A DNA stretch of 64,000 bases from Flavobacterium jumunjinense (GTDB taxonomy: Bacteria > Bacteroidota > Bacteroidia > Flavobacteriales > Flavobacteriaceae). Made by a program: the position numbers and the translations under genes. The DNA is taken from contig NZ_CP091285.1 in assembly GCF_021650975.2 (NCBI RefSeq), positions 3,968,001 through 4,032,000 on the forward strand. Reading direction: 5' to 3'. Below, in pieces: positions 9,511 to 17,587 of this stretch; the stretch's first letter is position 1, and every line of letters begins with the position of its first letter. The notes beneath the pieces are model-generated. The model was given only the letters and a program-made list of their open reading frames with translations, had not been told where the DNA came from and ran no database searches.

Positions 9511-9891
9511 ATGATGAAAAACCTACTTAGTATTATAATAGTATTTCTATTTGGTATTAATTCATTTGCACAAGATGGCCCCAAAATAGAATTTAAAGAA
9601 GAAACTATTAATTATGGTGATGTTGTTAAAGGTGTGGATGATGGTGTTCGTGTTTTTGAATTCACGAATACTGGAAATGCTCCTTTGATTATTAAGAATG
9701 TTACTTCTACTTGTGGTTGTACAGTTCCTACTAAACCAACAGGTGAAATTTTACCTGGAAAATCGGACAAGATTACAGTAAAATATAACATGAATCCTGG
9801 ACCAATTAGTAAAACTATTACTGTTGAAAGTAATGCGGTGAACAAACCTATTGTTCCTTTAAGAATTAAGGGTACAGTAGTTGTTAAATAA
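9511..9891 (+). CDS. DUF1573 domain secreted protein
   Basis: 126 residues. A signal peptide (MMKNLLSIIIVFLFGINSFAQ) is followed by one DUF1573 immunoglobulin-like domain with the family signature FEFTNTGNAPLIIKNVTSTCGCTVP. The conserved CGC cysteines are at about residues 70-72. These periplasmic or surface beta-sandwich proteins are abundant in Bacteroidota and have no settled function. The start could be either of two adjacent ATGs (9511 or 9514). A near-promoter TATATTTT lies at 9479-9486. It converges on the LytTR regulator gene with only six bases between stops. Confidence 0.85.
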   Translation: MMKNLLSIIIVFLFGINSFAQDGPKIEFKEETINYGDVVKGVDDGVRVFEFTNTGNAPLIIKNVTSTCGCTVPTKPTGEILPGKSDKITVKYNMNPGPISKTITVESNAVNKPIVPLRIKGTVVVK

Positions 9892-9899
9892 CAACTACT
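9876..9899. terminator. palindrome spanning two convergent stop codons
   Basis: AGTAGTTGTTA (9876-9886), AA, TAACAACTACT (9889-9899): perfect 11-bp arms over the stop codons of the DUF1573 and LytTR genes. No clear T-run follows, so terminator function is uncertain. Confidence 0.4.
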
Positions 9900-10650
9900 A
9901 CCCTATCCAGTTTTTAAAATCGTTTACTTTTTCTCGTGCTACTATTACGTCGTCTGATTTATAACTTGGTAATATTATTTTTAAACGAGAATTAGTATGC
10001 ATTTGTATTTCTTTTATACTATTTAATGGCACAATGAATTTTCTATTAATCCTGAAGTAATCTTTGGGATTAATTTCATTTTCTAGTTGTTCCATTGTTA
10101 TATCTAATAGGTAATCGCGATTATCGTTTGTATGTATATAGGTTCCTTTGTTTTCACTAAAAAAACATTCTATTTCTTCGATTTGAATTACTTTTATTTG
10201 ATGTCCAATTTTTACAGAAAAACGTGTCTTATATTCTCTTTCAACAGGATTTACAAGCATTTTCTTAATGGCTTCGAAATCTAAATTTACGGGTTTATTC
10301 GCTGTTCTTGCCTTAAACTTATTTATTGCTTCTTCTAAATCTTCTTCATCTATTGGTTTTAACAAATAATCAATACTGTTTAGCTTAAATGCTCTTAGCG
10401 CATACTCATCATAGGCTGTGGTGAAAATAACAGCACTTTTGATATCTAATTGCTCAAAAATTTCAAATGAAAGTCCGTCTGATAATTGAATATCTAAAAA
10501 TATTAAATCGGGATGTGCATTGTTTTGAAACCAACTTAAAGATTCTTCTACCGAATGAAGCATTTGATTGACTTGCAAACCTAGTTTTTCTACTTTTCTT
10601 TGTAATAATCGTGCAGCTGGTTTTTCGTCTTCAATTATGATGATATTCAT
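9898..10650 (-). CDS. LytTR-family response regulator
   Basis: 250 residues. A receiver domain (1-120) has the acidic pair E7/D8, phospho-acceptor Asp53 in LIFLDIQ, TT at 77-78 and Lys98 in YLLKPID. A linker and a C-terminal LytTR DNA-binding domain follow (about 145-250: RFSVKIGHQIKVIQIEEIECFFSENKGTYIHT...DYFRINRKFIVPLNSI). It is the last gene of the operon that starts with the TPR and histidine kinase genes, and is the obvious partner of the LytS-type kinase. LytTR domains bind direct 9-bp repeats separated by about 12 bp, the geometry seen in the array at 13769-13915. Confidence 0.93.
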   Translation of the reverse strand: MNIIIIEDEKPAARLLQRKVEKLGLQVNQMLHSVEESLSWFQNNAHPDLIFLDIQLSDGLSFEIFEQLDIKSAVIFTTAYDEYALRAFKLNSIDYLLKPIDEEDLEEAINKFKARTANKPVNLDFEAIKKMLVNPVEREYKTRFSVKIGHQIKVIQIEEIECFFSENKGTYIHTNDNRDYLLDITMEQLENEINPKDYFRINRKFIVPLNSIKEIQMHTNSRLKIILPSYKSDDVIVAREKVNDFKNWIG

Positions 10651-10671
10651 TTTTCGTTTTTTTTATTATAA

Positions 10672-10998
10672 TTATTGCCAGTTTTTAGTTTCTTTTTCTT
10701 TCTCCATTAATTCTCTTATTTTTCTATTTTCCCAATCTTGTCCTAAAAACATTGTTGGCAAAAATACTGATAAACCATGGGCTAACAAACCAATTCCCCA
10801 AAAGAAGGCTGTCGTGAAGTTTTTAAACTGAAAATAGCTTTCCGCTTCACCTAAATTTTGAATATTTGCAATAACTATCATACCGTTTATAACAACATAC
10901 ACCATTAAATGTGTATAAAATCCTTTTATTTTTTTTACTCTCTTTAAGGCTTCTTGGTATTTTATTTCGTCTTCTAAAGTTCCTTTTTCCATAATCAT
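10672..10998 (-). CDS. 2TM domain protein (third stand-alone copy)
   Basis: About 108 residues. An N-terminal charged helix ends in KIKGFYTHLMVYVV, then come two hydrophobic segments and the tail MFLGQDWENRKIRELMEKE: the 2TM domain layout. The open frame runs upstream to 11064 inside the preceding gene, but I set the start at ATG 10998 (or 10992) because it overlaps the preceding stop as ATGA (10995-10998), which fits translational coupling. The function of 2TM proteins is unknown. Its position between a LytS-type kinase and its LytTR regulator suggests a role in signal input or membrane organisation (inference). Confidence 0.75.
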   Translation of the reverse strand: MIMEKGTLEDEIKYQEALKRVKKIKGFYTHLMVYVVINGMIVIANIQNLGEAESYFQFKNFTTAFFWGIGLLAHGLSVFLPTMFLGQDWENRKIRELMEKEKETKNWQ

Positions 10999-11297
10999 TT
11001 GAATTGTTGTCTTTCTTTTTGTTTTTCTTCTTCCATTAATTGTTTTATCTTTTTTTCTTCCCAATTTTTACTAAAAAAAGGAAACAAATCAAAAACTCCC
11101 ATAGCGTGAAAAAAGACGCCAATTCCCCAACCTAACATTGGGTACACAAACCATATATGTTTTGGTGAATATCGTAAATTTATAAAAGCTAAAAATGATA
11201 TAACTAATATGTAGGTTATTAAATTACTATAGAATCCTTTTATATCTTTTACTTTTTTCTGTGCTTTTTGATAGCGTTCGTAATCGTTATTGTCCAT
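10995..11297 (-). CDS. 2TM domain protein (second stand-alone copy)
   Basis: 100 residues from ATG 11297 (MDNNDYERYQKAQKKVKDIKGFYSNLITYILV). The longer open frame upstream lies inside the preceding gene and is not similar to the family. Two transmembrane segments, about residues 26-44 and 50-72, are followed by the conserved charged tail KNWEEKKIKQLMEEEK. Closest in look to the 2TM domain at the C-terminus of the kinase (both have GWGIGVFFHA/GWGLGVAFHA-type second helices), suggesting local duplication. The preceding 2TM gene stops two bases upstream of this ATG. Confidence 0.8.
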   Translation of the reverse strand: MDNNDYERYQKAQKKVKDIKGFYSNLITYILVISFLAFINLRYSPKHIWFVYPMLGWGIGVFFHAMGVFDLFPFFSKNWEEKKIKQLMEEEKQKERQQFK

Positions 11298-11299
11298 AA

Positions 11300-11635
11300 T
11301 TATTCCCAATTTTGTTTGTTCGTATTTTCTTTCTCCATAATTTCTTGAATTTTTCGTTCTTCCCAGTTTTTTCCTAAAAATTGGTCTTTCATAAATAATT
11401 TTATTGCTTGAACAGCTATTATAAATGTCCAACACCACATGAAGAAGCTATTAATAAAGTTGATTGGCCAAAAGTTTAATGGCAAACCAAAGTATTTTTT
11501 TGAAACAAAAATTGCAACTCCAATACTATAAATGAACAAGTGTGTATAAAACTTTTTAATTTGTTGCACTTTTTCTCTTGCAATATCTTCTAAGATTCTT
11601 TTCTTTTCGTTTTCTTGTGTCATTGTTAATTCCAT
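11300..11635 (-). CDS. 2TM domain protein (first stand-alone copy)
   Basis: 111 residues. KVQQIKKFYTHLFIYSIGVAIF begins the first membrane segment; FFMWCWTFIIAVQAIKLF is the second, ending in FLGKNWEERKIQEIMEKE. The ATG at 11635 overlaps the 3' end of the kinase gene by ten bases; ATG 11623 (MTQENEKK) just after that stop is an equally good start. It is the first of three tandem 2TM genes between kinase and regulator. Confidence 0.8.
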   Translation of the reverse strand: MELTMTQENEKKRILEDIAREKVQQIKKFYTHLFIYSIGVAIFVSKKYFGLPLNFWPINFINSFFMWCWTFIIAVQAIKLFMKDQFLGKNWEERKIQEIMEKENTNKQNWE

Positions 11636-12963
11636 TTTGATTCTTGTTTGTTTTCTTTATCTAATATTTCTTGAATTTTTCGTTCTTCCCATGATTTTCC
11701 ATATCCAAATGTTTCAATTGCATGGAAAGCTACTCCTAATCCCCAACCGAACATTGGAAACCAAAACCACTGAAAATGTGATGTTTTTAAATTTATAAAG
11801 ATCAAAAACGGAATCACACAGCAATAGGAAATTAAATTACCGTAGAATCCTTTTAGCTTTTCTACTCTTTCTTTGGCTCTAACGTAAGCCATGTTTTCGT
11901 TATATATATTTTTTGAATCCATAATACTTATTTGTTTTGTTAAGATTGGCAAAAAAACTTTAAAATGCTCTTCGTTTTCTTCAATCATTACATTTCTTTT
12001 GGTTAATATCGCATAGCGATTTACTATATTCTGAAGTCCTACTCCTTTTCTATCTTGTAGCACTTCTTTCTTTTGAAAATTATTGCTAATTGTTAATTGA
12101 TTTTCTTCAATTTCTATAACAATATGTAAAGGTCTTTTTTCGCTTACTACATTATGTTTGATACAGTTTTCTAATAATAGTTGTAATGACAATGGTACTA
12201 CTTTTGCTTCTTCATTACCTAAACCGTTTGGTAATTCGAATGTGATACTGTTCTCAAAACGCATTTTTAGTAAATTCATATAGGTTTTTGCAAACTTCAA
12301 TTCTTCATCTACCGAAACTAATTCTTTGTCTCTTTGCTCTAAAACGTATCTATATATTTTAGATAAAGATGTAGTGAATTTTTGTGCGTTTTCTGGATTT
12401 TCTTCTATTAATGAACTTAAAACATTTAGACTGTTAAACAAAAAATGAGGATCTAATTGATTTTTTAAACTTTCAAATTTTGCTGATGCTGTTCCTGCAA
12501 TTATTTTTTGTTCTTTTATTCTGTTTTCTTGATACGCTTTATAAAAGTAGAATACATGAATTCCAAGTGTAACTATTATAGTTATAATTATTGCAACAAG
12601 ATAATTACCCGCTTTTTCTTTGGATAAAAACTCTTGAAAGCTTCTATTTTCAATAATTACATCTTCTACAATTCTTAATACAAAAATGATAAAAACAGAA
12701 AGTAGAAATGAAAATATGAACCCAACAAACACTCTTCTTTTATCGAATCTATCGTCTTTAAAAAACGAATCTAATTGAATGAAAACAAAAGCATTTGCAT
12801 AATATAATGTGTATCCATAAAGCATATTATAGAAAAATACCCAAGCTAGTCTTTCATTAAAACCTACATGTTCTCCACTAATTATTCTAATTAACATTAA
12901 TACTACAAATACTGAGAAAGAAATATATGTTGCTCTAGGAAATTCTTTTATATACTTATTCAT
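11626..12963 (-). CDS. LytS-type sensor histidine kinase fused to a C-terminal 2TM domain
   Basis: 445 residues. Four N-terminal transmembrane segments (about 12-30, 42-64, 77-99, 120-142) lead into a His_kinase domain with phospho-acceptor His173 in LKNQLDPHFLFNSLNVLSSL. The N-box is LLLENCIKHNVV (about 263-275) and the G-box DRKGVGLQNIVNRY. At residue 348 (ATG 11920-11922) a complete 2TM domain starts (MDSKNIYNENMAYVRAKERVEKLKGFYG ... KSWEERKIQEILDKE). The junction looks like a start codon of a separate 2TM gene joined in frame, so internal initiation is possible. Partner: the LytTR regulator at the operon end. The preceding TPR gene ends nine bases upstream. Confidence 0.9.
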   Translation of the reverse strand: MNKYIKEFPRATYISFSVFVVLMLIRIISGEHVGFNERLAWVFFYNMLYGYTLYYANAFVFIQLDSFFKDDRFDKRRVFVGFIFSFLLSVFIIFVLRIVEDVIIENRSFQEFLSKEKAGNYLVAIIITIIVTLGIHVFYFYKAYQENRIKEQKIIAGTASAKFESLKNQLDPHFLFNSLNVLSSLIEENPENAQKFTTSLSKIYRYVLEQRDKELVSVDEELKFAKTYMNLLKMRFENSITFELPNGLGNEEAKVVPLSLQLLLENCIKHNVVSEKRPLHIVIEIEENQLTISNNFQKKEVLQDRKGVGLQNIVNRYAILTKRNVMIEENEEHFKVFLPILTKQISIMDSKNIYNENMAYVRAKERVEKLKGFYGNLISYCCVIPFLIFINLKTSHFQWFWFPMFGWGLGVAFHAIETFGYGKSWEERKIQEILDKENKQESKWN

Positions 12964-12971
12964 TTTATTTC

Positions 12972-13598
12972 TTATTTATTACAACTTGCTAAAGATTCTT
13001 TTGCTCTTTCTAACCCCCAAGTTGGATGAAAAGGTGTTTCAGGGATAAAGTTAGCAAAAAGTTCTAATGATTTCTCTATTTCAGCACACATCGGTTTTGT
13101 ATCTTGACCAAAATAGGTAGCCGAACCTTTTTCGAAATCTGCTTTACTGAAAACCACTCTTGGATTTTTTGGATCAATTTTATACGCTTTATTGTAAATA
13201 TACATTACGTCTCCCGAAAGTTTTTGTCCGTTTGTCATAGGATCATAAACTATCCAACCTGTGTGAATTAACGCTTGCATTACTAGCACTTCTGGATTAT
13301 CTAAAGCAATTGCATTCATTTTATCTTGTGCTTTTTGAGCGGCTTCTAAACATTCTTTTGCTTTCGATTTATCATTCATGTAACGAAATGAATCTTTAAA
13401 GTGAATCATTGCGATATAATAATTCGGCAAGCAATTTTCTTCTTCTACAGATGCAATTCTTTCAAATAGAGCAACTGCTTCTTTCGATTTATTGTTTTGC
13501 CAAAGTGATAATGCTTCTTGCATTCCTTTTTGATAATCTGTTTGTGCGAAAACTGCTGAAACAATAAATAATGTAATGAATGTGATAACTTTTGTCAT
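12972..13598 (-). CDS. periplasmic TPR-like protein, first gene of the LytTR operon
   Basis: 208 residues. A signal peptide (MTKVITFITLFIVSAVFAQ) is followed by helix pairs typical of tetratricopeptide repeats: YQKGMQEALSLWQNNKSKEAVALFERIASVE, CLPNYYIAMIHFKD, SKAKECLEAAQKAQDKM, DVMYIYNKAYKIDPKNPRVVFSKA. No enzymatic motif. It lies eight bases upstream of the kinase gene and is probably co-transcribed with it. A periplasmic sensing or load-reporting role is speculation. I see no exact TAnnTTTG upstream; GAAATTTG on the minus strand near 13650 is the closest. Confidence 0.75.
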   Translation of the reverse strand: MTKVITFITLFIVSAVFAQTDYQKGMQEALSLWQNNKSKEAVALFERIASVEEENCLPNYYIAMIHFKDSFRYMNDKSKAKECLEAAQKAQDKMNAIALDNPEVLVMQALIHTGWIVYDPMTNGQKLSGDVMYIYNKAYKIDPKNPRVVFSKADFEKGSATYFGQDTKPMCAEIEKSLELFANFIPETPFHPTWGLERAKESLASCNK

Positions 13599-13768
13599 GA
13601 TTTTTATTTTTAATTTGTTAGTGATTGTTTTACTTATTTTGATGAGACAAATTTCGGTTAGAATCGTGTCATATAAAATTGAATGTTACTGAACTGTCAT
13701 TTTTTGATGATGAATTGTAAAGGCTAGTGATTAGTGAAATTTGATACTCTTTTTACTTATAATTACTT

Positions 13769-13915
13769 ACTTTAAGTTAAATAAAACTAACTTTTAGTAA
13801 CTATTCACTTACTTTTAGTTATTAAATATTTACTTTAAGTAAATCAAAATATACTTTAGGTTAATAAATATTTACTTTAAGTATATAAATAGTTACTAAA
13901 AGTTAGTATTTAATG
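13769..13915. repeat. seven-unit, exactly 21-bp-phased palindromic repeat array
   Basis: Units start at 13769, 13790, 13811, 13832, 13853, 13874 and 13895, each 21 bases apart. Cores are ACTTTAAGT (three times), ACTTTTAGT (twice), ACTTTAGGT and ACTAAAAGT. The flanks extend this to an odd palindrome TTACTT-T-AAGTAA, best at 13830-13844; the 12-base spacers are variable and AT-rich. A perfect 20-bp inverted repeat (13786-13805 with 13888-13907) is a by-product of units 2 and 7. The array sits 171 bases upstream of the TPR/kinase operon and just downstream of the TonB receptor gene. Spacing of two helical turns and 9-bp cores suits a protein-binding array. Confidence 0.8.
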
Positions 13916-13956
13916 TTTTTTTACTAATCACTAAAGACAAATTACTAAGTAGTCAA

Positions 13957-16110
13957 TTACAAATTATCTAAATTATTCGTTTTCTTATCGTCGCTAATGG
14001 TCCAGAAGAAACCAACAAAGAAAAATTGATTTGCTGGCTGTGTGATGGCTTGTCTTTGAAACTGACCACTTAAATCGGGTGCATTTGCATATTCATATCC
14101 GAAAACATTGTTATTGTTCAAGATATTGGTAACAGAAAAATAGAGTATCTTCTGTTGTGATAGTAAATAGGCCCAACTCAAACTTAAATTATTAAACGAT
14201 TTTGTTTTTTCATTCATAAAATCGCTTGTGTTTGGATTATTATATGGTCGTCCAGAATTGAAACTATAGGTCGCACTTATTTGCGATTTCAATTTTTGCG
14301 AAAAGTATTTAGTCACTACAGAAAAATTATGATTGGCTACAAAACTAGGAGTCACTTTTTCAATGTAATTCTTATAATCTCTTTCAGAATCTATAAAAGA
14401 ATAGGAAATCCAATAATCTAAGTTTTTAATTGTTTTACTATCTCTCCAAAACAAATCGATTCCTTTTGCATATCCTAGCCCATTGTTATTATATTCACTA
14501 TCAAAACTAGCACGATTACCGCTATATTTCACTAAATCTTTATAGTCTTTAAAATAGGCTTCTGCCCTAAACATTTTACCTTCTTTATTATACATATAAT
14601 TTAAAATATAGTGCGATGTTTTTTCATAATCTAAGTTATCATTAAACTTCAAATAATCTTGATTGGCAGTTTGGTTGAAAGCACCATATGCGAGCGAAAA
14701 CTGACTGTTCTCTGCTGTTTTATAAGCCAAAGACAAACGAGGTTCAAAAGTGAATTTATCTACAACAGAAGCATCCGAAGTACGCAAACCAACATTCATA
14801 GCTAATTGTTTAGAAAAGAAAATCTCTGCTTCTGTAAAAAAAGCAACACTATTATTTTTAAAACCATATTCGAAACGATTCATTTGAAACGGTGTAAAAC
14901 TTTCATCTAAATTGGTATGAAAATACTCTCCTCCAAGATTCAATTTAATTCTAGAAGTTAATTTTTGACGTAATTTTAATTTATAATGCAAGGTTCTTTC
15001 ATCATTTTGCAATTTATCAGTATCAAAAATTATTTTGTTTTTACTATATCCATAACCTACACCCGTCTGTAATTGTAAATCGTCATTTAAATATCCTTTA
15101 TAACTTCCATTAAAATAAAAATTATTATTTCCTAAATCGAATCTTGTTTTATTAGTAGCATTAATTGTTTTCTGATTCAAATCGAAAGTACTATAATCAA
15201 ATGCTCCATAAATTTTCAACAAACCGTCTTTAATTTTTCTTCTATAAACACTTTCTCCAGACAAAGCTTGAACAGGTTTGTTCCAGTCTATTTTTTGAGG
15301 TACAATTAATTGATAAGGAGCCAAATTGATATAGCTTGTGTTAAATGTTAATGAACTTTTTTCCCATTTCTGTGTATTCCCTAAGCCCACACCTACTGTC
15401 ATTACTGAAATATCAGTCTGACTTTGTACTGGTTCGTCTATTGTATTCAATAATAAAACACTTGATAATGCATTGCCATATTCGGCACTATAGCCACCTG
15501 TAGAAAAAGTCATTCCTTTGAATAAAAAAGGAGAAAATCGACTACGGGTTGGTAAATTATTTGCTGTTGCACCATAGGGTTGAGCCACACGAATTCCGTC
15601 TACAAAAGTTTGTGTTTCATCAGATTCTCCACCACGAACAAATAATCGACCACTCTCACCTACTGCTTGTGTTCCAGGCAATGTTTCTAATGCAGCAATA
15701 ATATTTCCTGCAGAACCAGCTGTTGTTACTATATCTAAAGGTTTTAACGCAGTATTTTTAGAGTTATCTCCTGCACTAAATGTTCCAGCAGAAACCACAA
15801 CAGCATCGAGTGTATTGATATTTTCTTTTAATGTAAACGTTTTAGATTTATAATTTTCAATGTTAATTTCTTGCGTAATGGTTTCATAAGACATAAAACT
15901 AATTTGCAAAATTTGCTTGCCTGTTTTTGAAGTTTCAAACTTAAAATTTCCATTTTCATCTGAAATTGTTCCATCATACGATCCTTTAATATATATATTC
16001 GCACCTGAAAAAGCAGTTCCAAACTCATCCATGACCTTACCTGAAATGCTTGTTTGTGAAAATCCAATGGAACTAAAGATTAAAACGAATAGACTAAATA
16101 ATGTTTTCAT
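13957..16110 (-). CDS. TonB-dependent outer membrane receptor with carboxypeptidase-like N-terminal domain
   Basis: 717 residues. A signal peptide (MKTLFSLFVLIFSSIGFSQ) precedes a CarboxypepD_reg-like beta-sandwich (about 20-95: SISGKVMDEFGTAFSGANIYIKGSYDGTISDENGNFKF). The plug domain follows (LETLPGTQAVGESGRLFVRGGESDETQTFVDGIRV, about 140-175), then a beta-barrel ending near residue 705. Substrate unknown; no SusD partner is adjacent, so a polysaccharide locus is not supported. No clear promoter; the closest to consensus is GATTTTTG on the minus strand near 16140. It ends about 40 bases before the 21-bp array. Confidence 0.9.
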   Translation of the reverse strand: MKTLFSLFVLIFSSIGFSQTSISGKVMDEFGTAFSGANIYIKGSYDGTISDENGNFKFETSKTGKQILQISFMSYETITQEINIENYKSKTFTLKENINTLDAVVVSAGTFSAGDNSKNTALKPLDIVTTAGSAGNIIAALETLPGTQAVGESGRLFVRGGESDETQTFVDGIRVAQPYGATANNLPTRSRFSPFLFKGMTFSTGGYSAEYGNALSSVLLLNTIDEPVQSQTDISVMTVGVGLGNTQKWEKSSLTFNTSYINLAPYQLIVPQKIDWNKPVQALSGESVYRRKIKDGLLKIYGAFDYSTFDLNQKTINATNKTRFDLGNNNFYFNGSYKGYLNDDLQLQTGVGYGYSKNKIIFDTDKLQNDERTLHYKLKLRQKLTSRIKLNLGGEYFHTNLDESFTPFQMNRFEYGFKNNSVAFFTEAEIFFSKQLAMNVGLRTSDASVVDKFTFEPRLSLAYKTAENSQFSLAYGAFNQTANQDYLKFNDNLDYEKTSHYILNYMYNKEGKMFRAEAYFKDYKDLVKYSGNRASFDSEYNNNGLGYAKGIDLFWRDSKTIKNLDYWISYSFIDSERDYKNYIEKVTPSFVANHNFSVVTKYFSQKLKSQISATYSFNSGRPYNNPNTSDFMNEKTKSFNNLSLSWAYLLSQQKILYFSVTNILNNNNVFGYEYANAPDLSGQFQRQAITQPANQFFFVGFFWTISDDKKTNNLDNL

Positions 16111-16207
16111 TTTTTATGTTTTACTAATTTGATGAAGCAAAAATCTTTCAAAAACTCTCGGAAATAAATTTATAATTACCGAATTGTTGAATTCTATCTC
16201 TGAAATG

Positions 16208-16238
16208 TTGGCTTCTTTTTATAAAAAAACTACTTTTG
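16208..16238 (+). promoter_or_regulatory. promoter of the SGNH-hydrolase T9SS gene
   Basis: TTG (16208-16210), 20-base spacer, TACTTTTG (16231-16238): a good Bacteroidota -33/-7 pair. ATG follows at 16268. Confidence 0.65.
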
Positions 16239-16267
16239 AAAATCAAAACACTAACTAACAATCTATT

Positions 16268-17494
16268 ATGAAAACAAAACACTACTTATTAACTTGTATT
16301 TGTCTATTTGTATTTCAGTATTCATTTTCTCAAGAAAAAGTGCTTTTTGTTGGAAATAGCATGACATATTTTAATAACATGCCTAATCTTTTTCAAGAAA
16401 TTGCGAATGACAAAGGAAGAAATGTTCAAGCGGAATATTATGCACCAGGAGGAACAGGTTTTGTGAATCATTATGTAGATAATAATGTGTTTAACCTTTT
16501 TGAAAACAATATTTGGGATGTAGTTGTACTGCAACCAGGAACAGGAGAATCTGCTGGAGCTTCATGGCCTGTAGATACAACTATAGAAAGAGGACAGAAA
16601 TTAATAGATTCGATAAAAAAATACAGTCCGTGTGCGAAGATTTTTCTTTATGAAATTCCATATGGCATAAAAGCAACCAATGCTATTCCAGATTATAATG
16701 ATTATCAGGCTATTCAAACCAAAATAAAAGATTCAATTACTAAAATAGCTAATGCTTTAGAAGTACCATTTGTACCCGCTGGAGAAAGCGCTAGAATGCA
16801 TTTAACAAGTCAGCAAGATTTATTATTGCATAACAGTTACAATGATGTTCATCCTAATTTAAATGGTTCATATCTTGTAGCTTGTTCTATGTATGCTGCC
16901 ATCTATCAGGAAGAAGTTACAATTTCTAACTATTTAGGAGGTGTTTCTCAAGCCAATGCAACCTATTTTCAAGATATAGCAGATCAAATTGTATTACAAA
17001 ATAAAGCCAATTGGCTCATTAACACCTTTAATCTTCATGCCGATTTTGATTCTCAAATTAATAATTTCACAGTCAATTTTACTAACAATTCAGTAAATTA
17101 TGATAGTTTAGAATGGGATTTTGGTGATGGAACAACAACTACAGACGAAAATCCAATACATGTTTTTAGTTCAAATGGGATTAAAACGATTCAATTAAAA
17201 GCCATAAAAAATGGTTGTGAAGAAATCATTACAAAACAAATTACAATTGGTACGTTAGCCAATGAATCATTTAACAAAAAAACAATAAAAATATATCCAA
17301 ATCCTGTAAATGAAGTACTTCATTTGTCAAATAGTGATTACTTCACTTTTAAAATTATTAATTCACTAGGACAAGTTGTCTATGAAAATGTTTCTAATGT
17401 TTCCGAATATTCAATCAATCTTTCTTTTTTAAATAGTGGAATATACTATATAGCTACCAATAAAAATCAGAAATTCAAGTTTATCAAGCAATAG
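16268..17494 (+). CDS. secreted SGNH/GDSL-like hydrolase with PKD domain and T9SS sorting signal
   Basis: 408 residues. A signal peptide (to FSFSQ, ~21) precedes an SGNH-fold domain (about 23-245). Block I is VLFVGNSMTYFNN, with serine in GNSM in place of GDSL; the block V Asp-x-His is in YNDVHPNLNGSY. A PKD domain follows (about 255-335: LEWDFGDGTTTTDENPIHVF), then a Por sorting domain (IKIYPNPVNEVLHL ... FLNSGIYYIATNKNQKFKFIKQ). Likely an extracellular esterase/acetylesterase, substrate unknown. It is monocistronic, divergent from the TonB receptor. Confidence 0.85.
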   Translation: MKTKHYLLTCICLFVFQYSFSQEKVLFVGNSMTYFNNMPNLFQEIANDKGRNVQAEYYAPGGTGFVNHYVDNNVFNLFENNIWDVVVLQPGTGESAGASWPVDTTIERGQKLIDSIKKYSPCAKIFLYEIPYGIKATNAIPDYNDYQAIQTKIKDSITKIANALEVPFVPAGESARMHLTSQQDLLLHNSYNDVHPNLNGSYLVACSMYAAIYQEEVTISNYLGGVSQANATYFQDIADQIVLQNKANWLINTFNLHADFDSQINNFTVNFTNNSVNYDSLEWDFGDGTTTTDENPIHVFSSNGIKTIQLKAIKNGCEEIITKQITIGTLANESFNKKTIKIYPNPVNEVLHLSNSDYFTFKIINSLGQVVYENVSNVSEYSINLSFLNSGIYYIATNKNQKFKFIKQ

Positions 17495-17561
17495 TATTTT
17501 CTGCAATTAATTTTTGTTAATAGAAAAAAGGAGCTACCTATTATTGAAAAATAGATTTAAC

Positions 17562-17569
17562 TACTTTTG
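17562..17569 (+). promoter_or_regulatory. -7 element of the glutaminase gene
   Basis: TACTTTTG, exact match. It overlaps the upstream in-frame ATG at 17567, so that ATG cannot be the start; the ATG at 17588 fits. Confidence 0.6.
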
Positions 17570-17587
17570 TTTTTAAATTATGAATAT

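Noticed and set aside
10999..11064. Longer N-terminus for the third 2TM protein (start at 11064)
   Set aside because: The extra residues are a frame-shifted reading of the neighbouring 2TM gene's charged 3' end; the ATGA overlap at 10995-10998 gives a family-like start.
11298..11438. Longer N-terminus for the second 2TM protein (start at 11438)
   Set aside because: It lies over the preceding 2TM gene and lacks family similarity; ATG 11297 starts the recognisable domain.
13786..13907. 20-bp perfect inverted repeat suggesting a mobile element or large hairpin
   Set aside because: The arms coincide with units 2 and 7 of the 21-bp array, which explains the symmetry.
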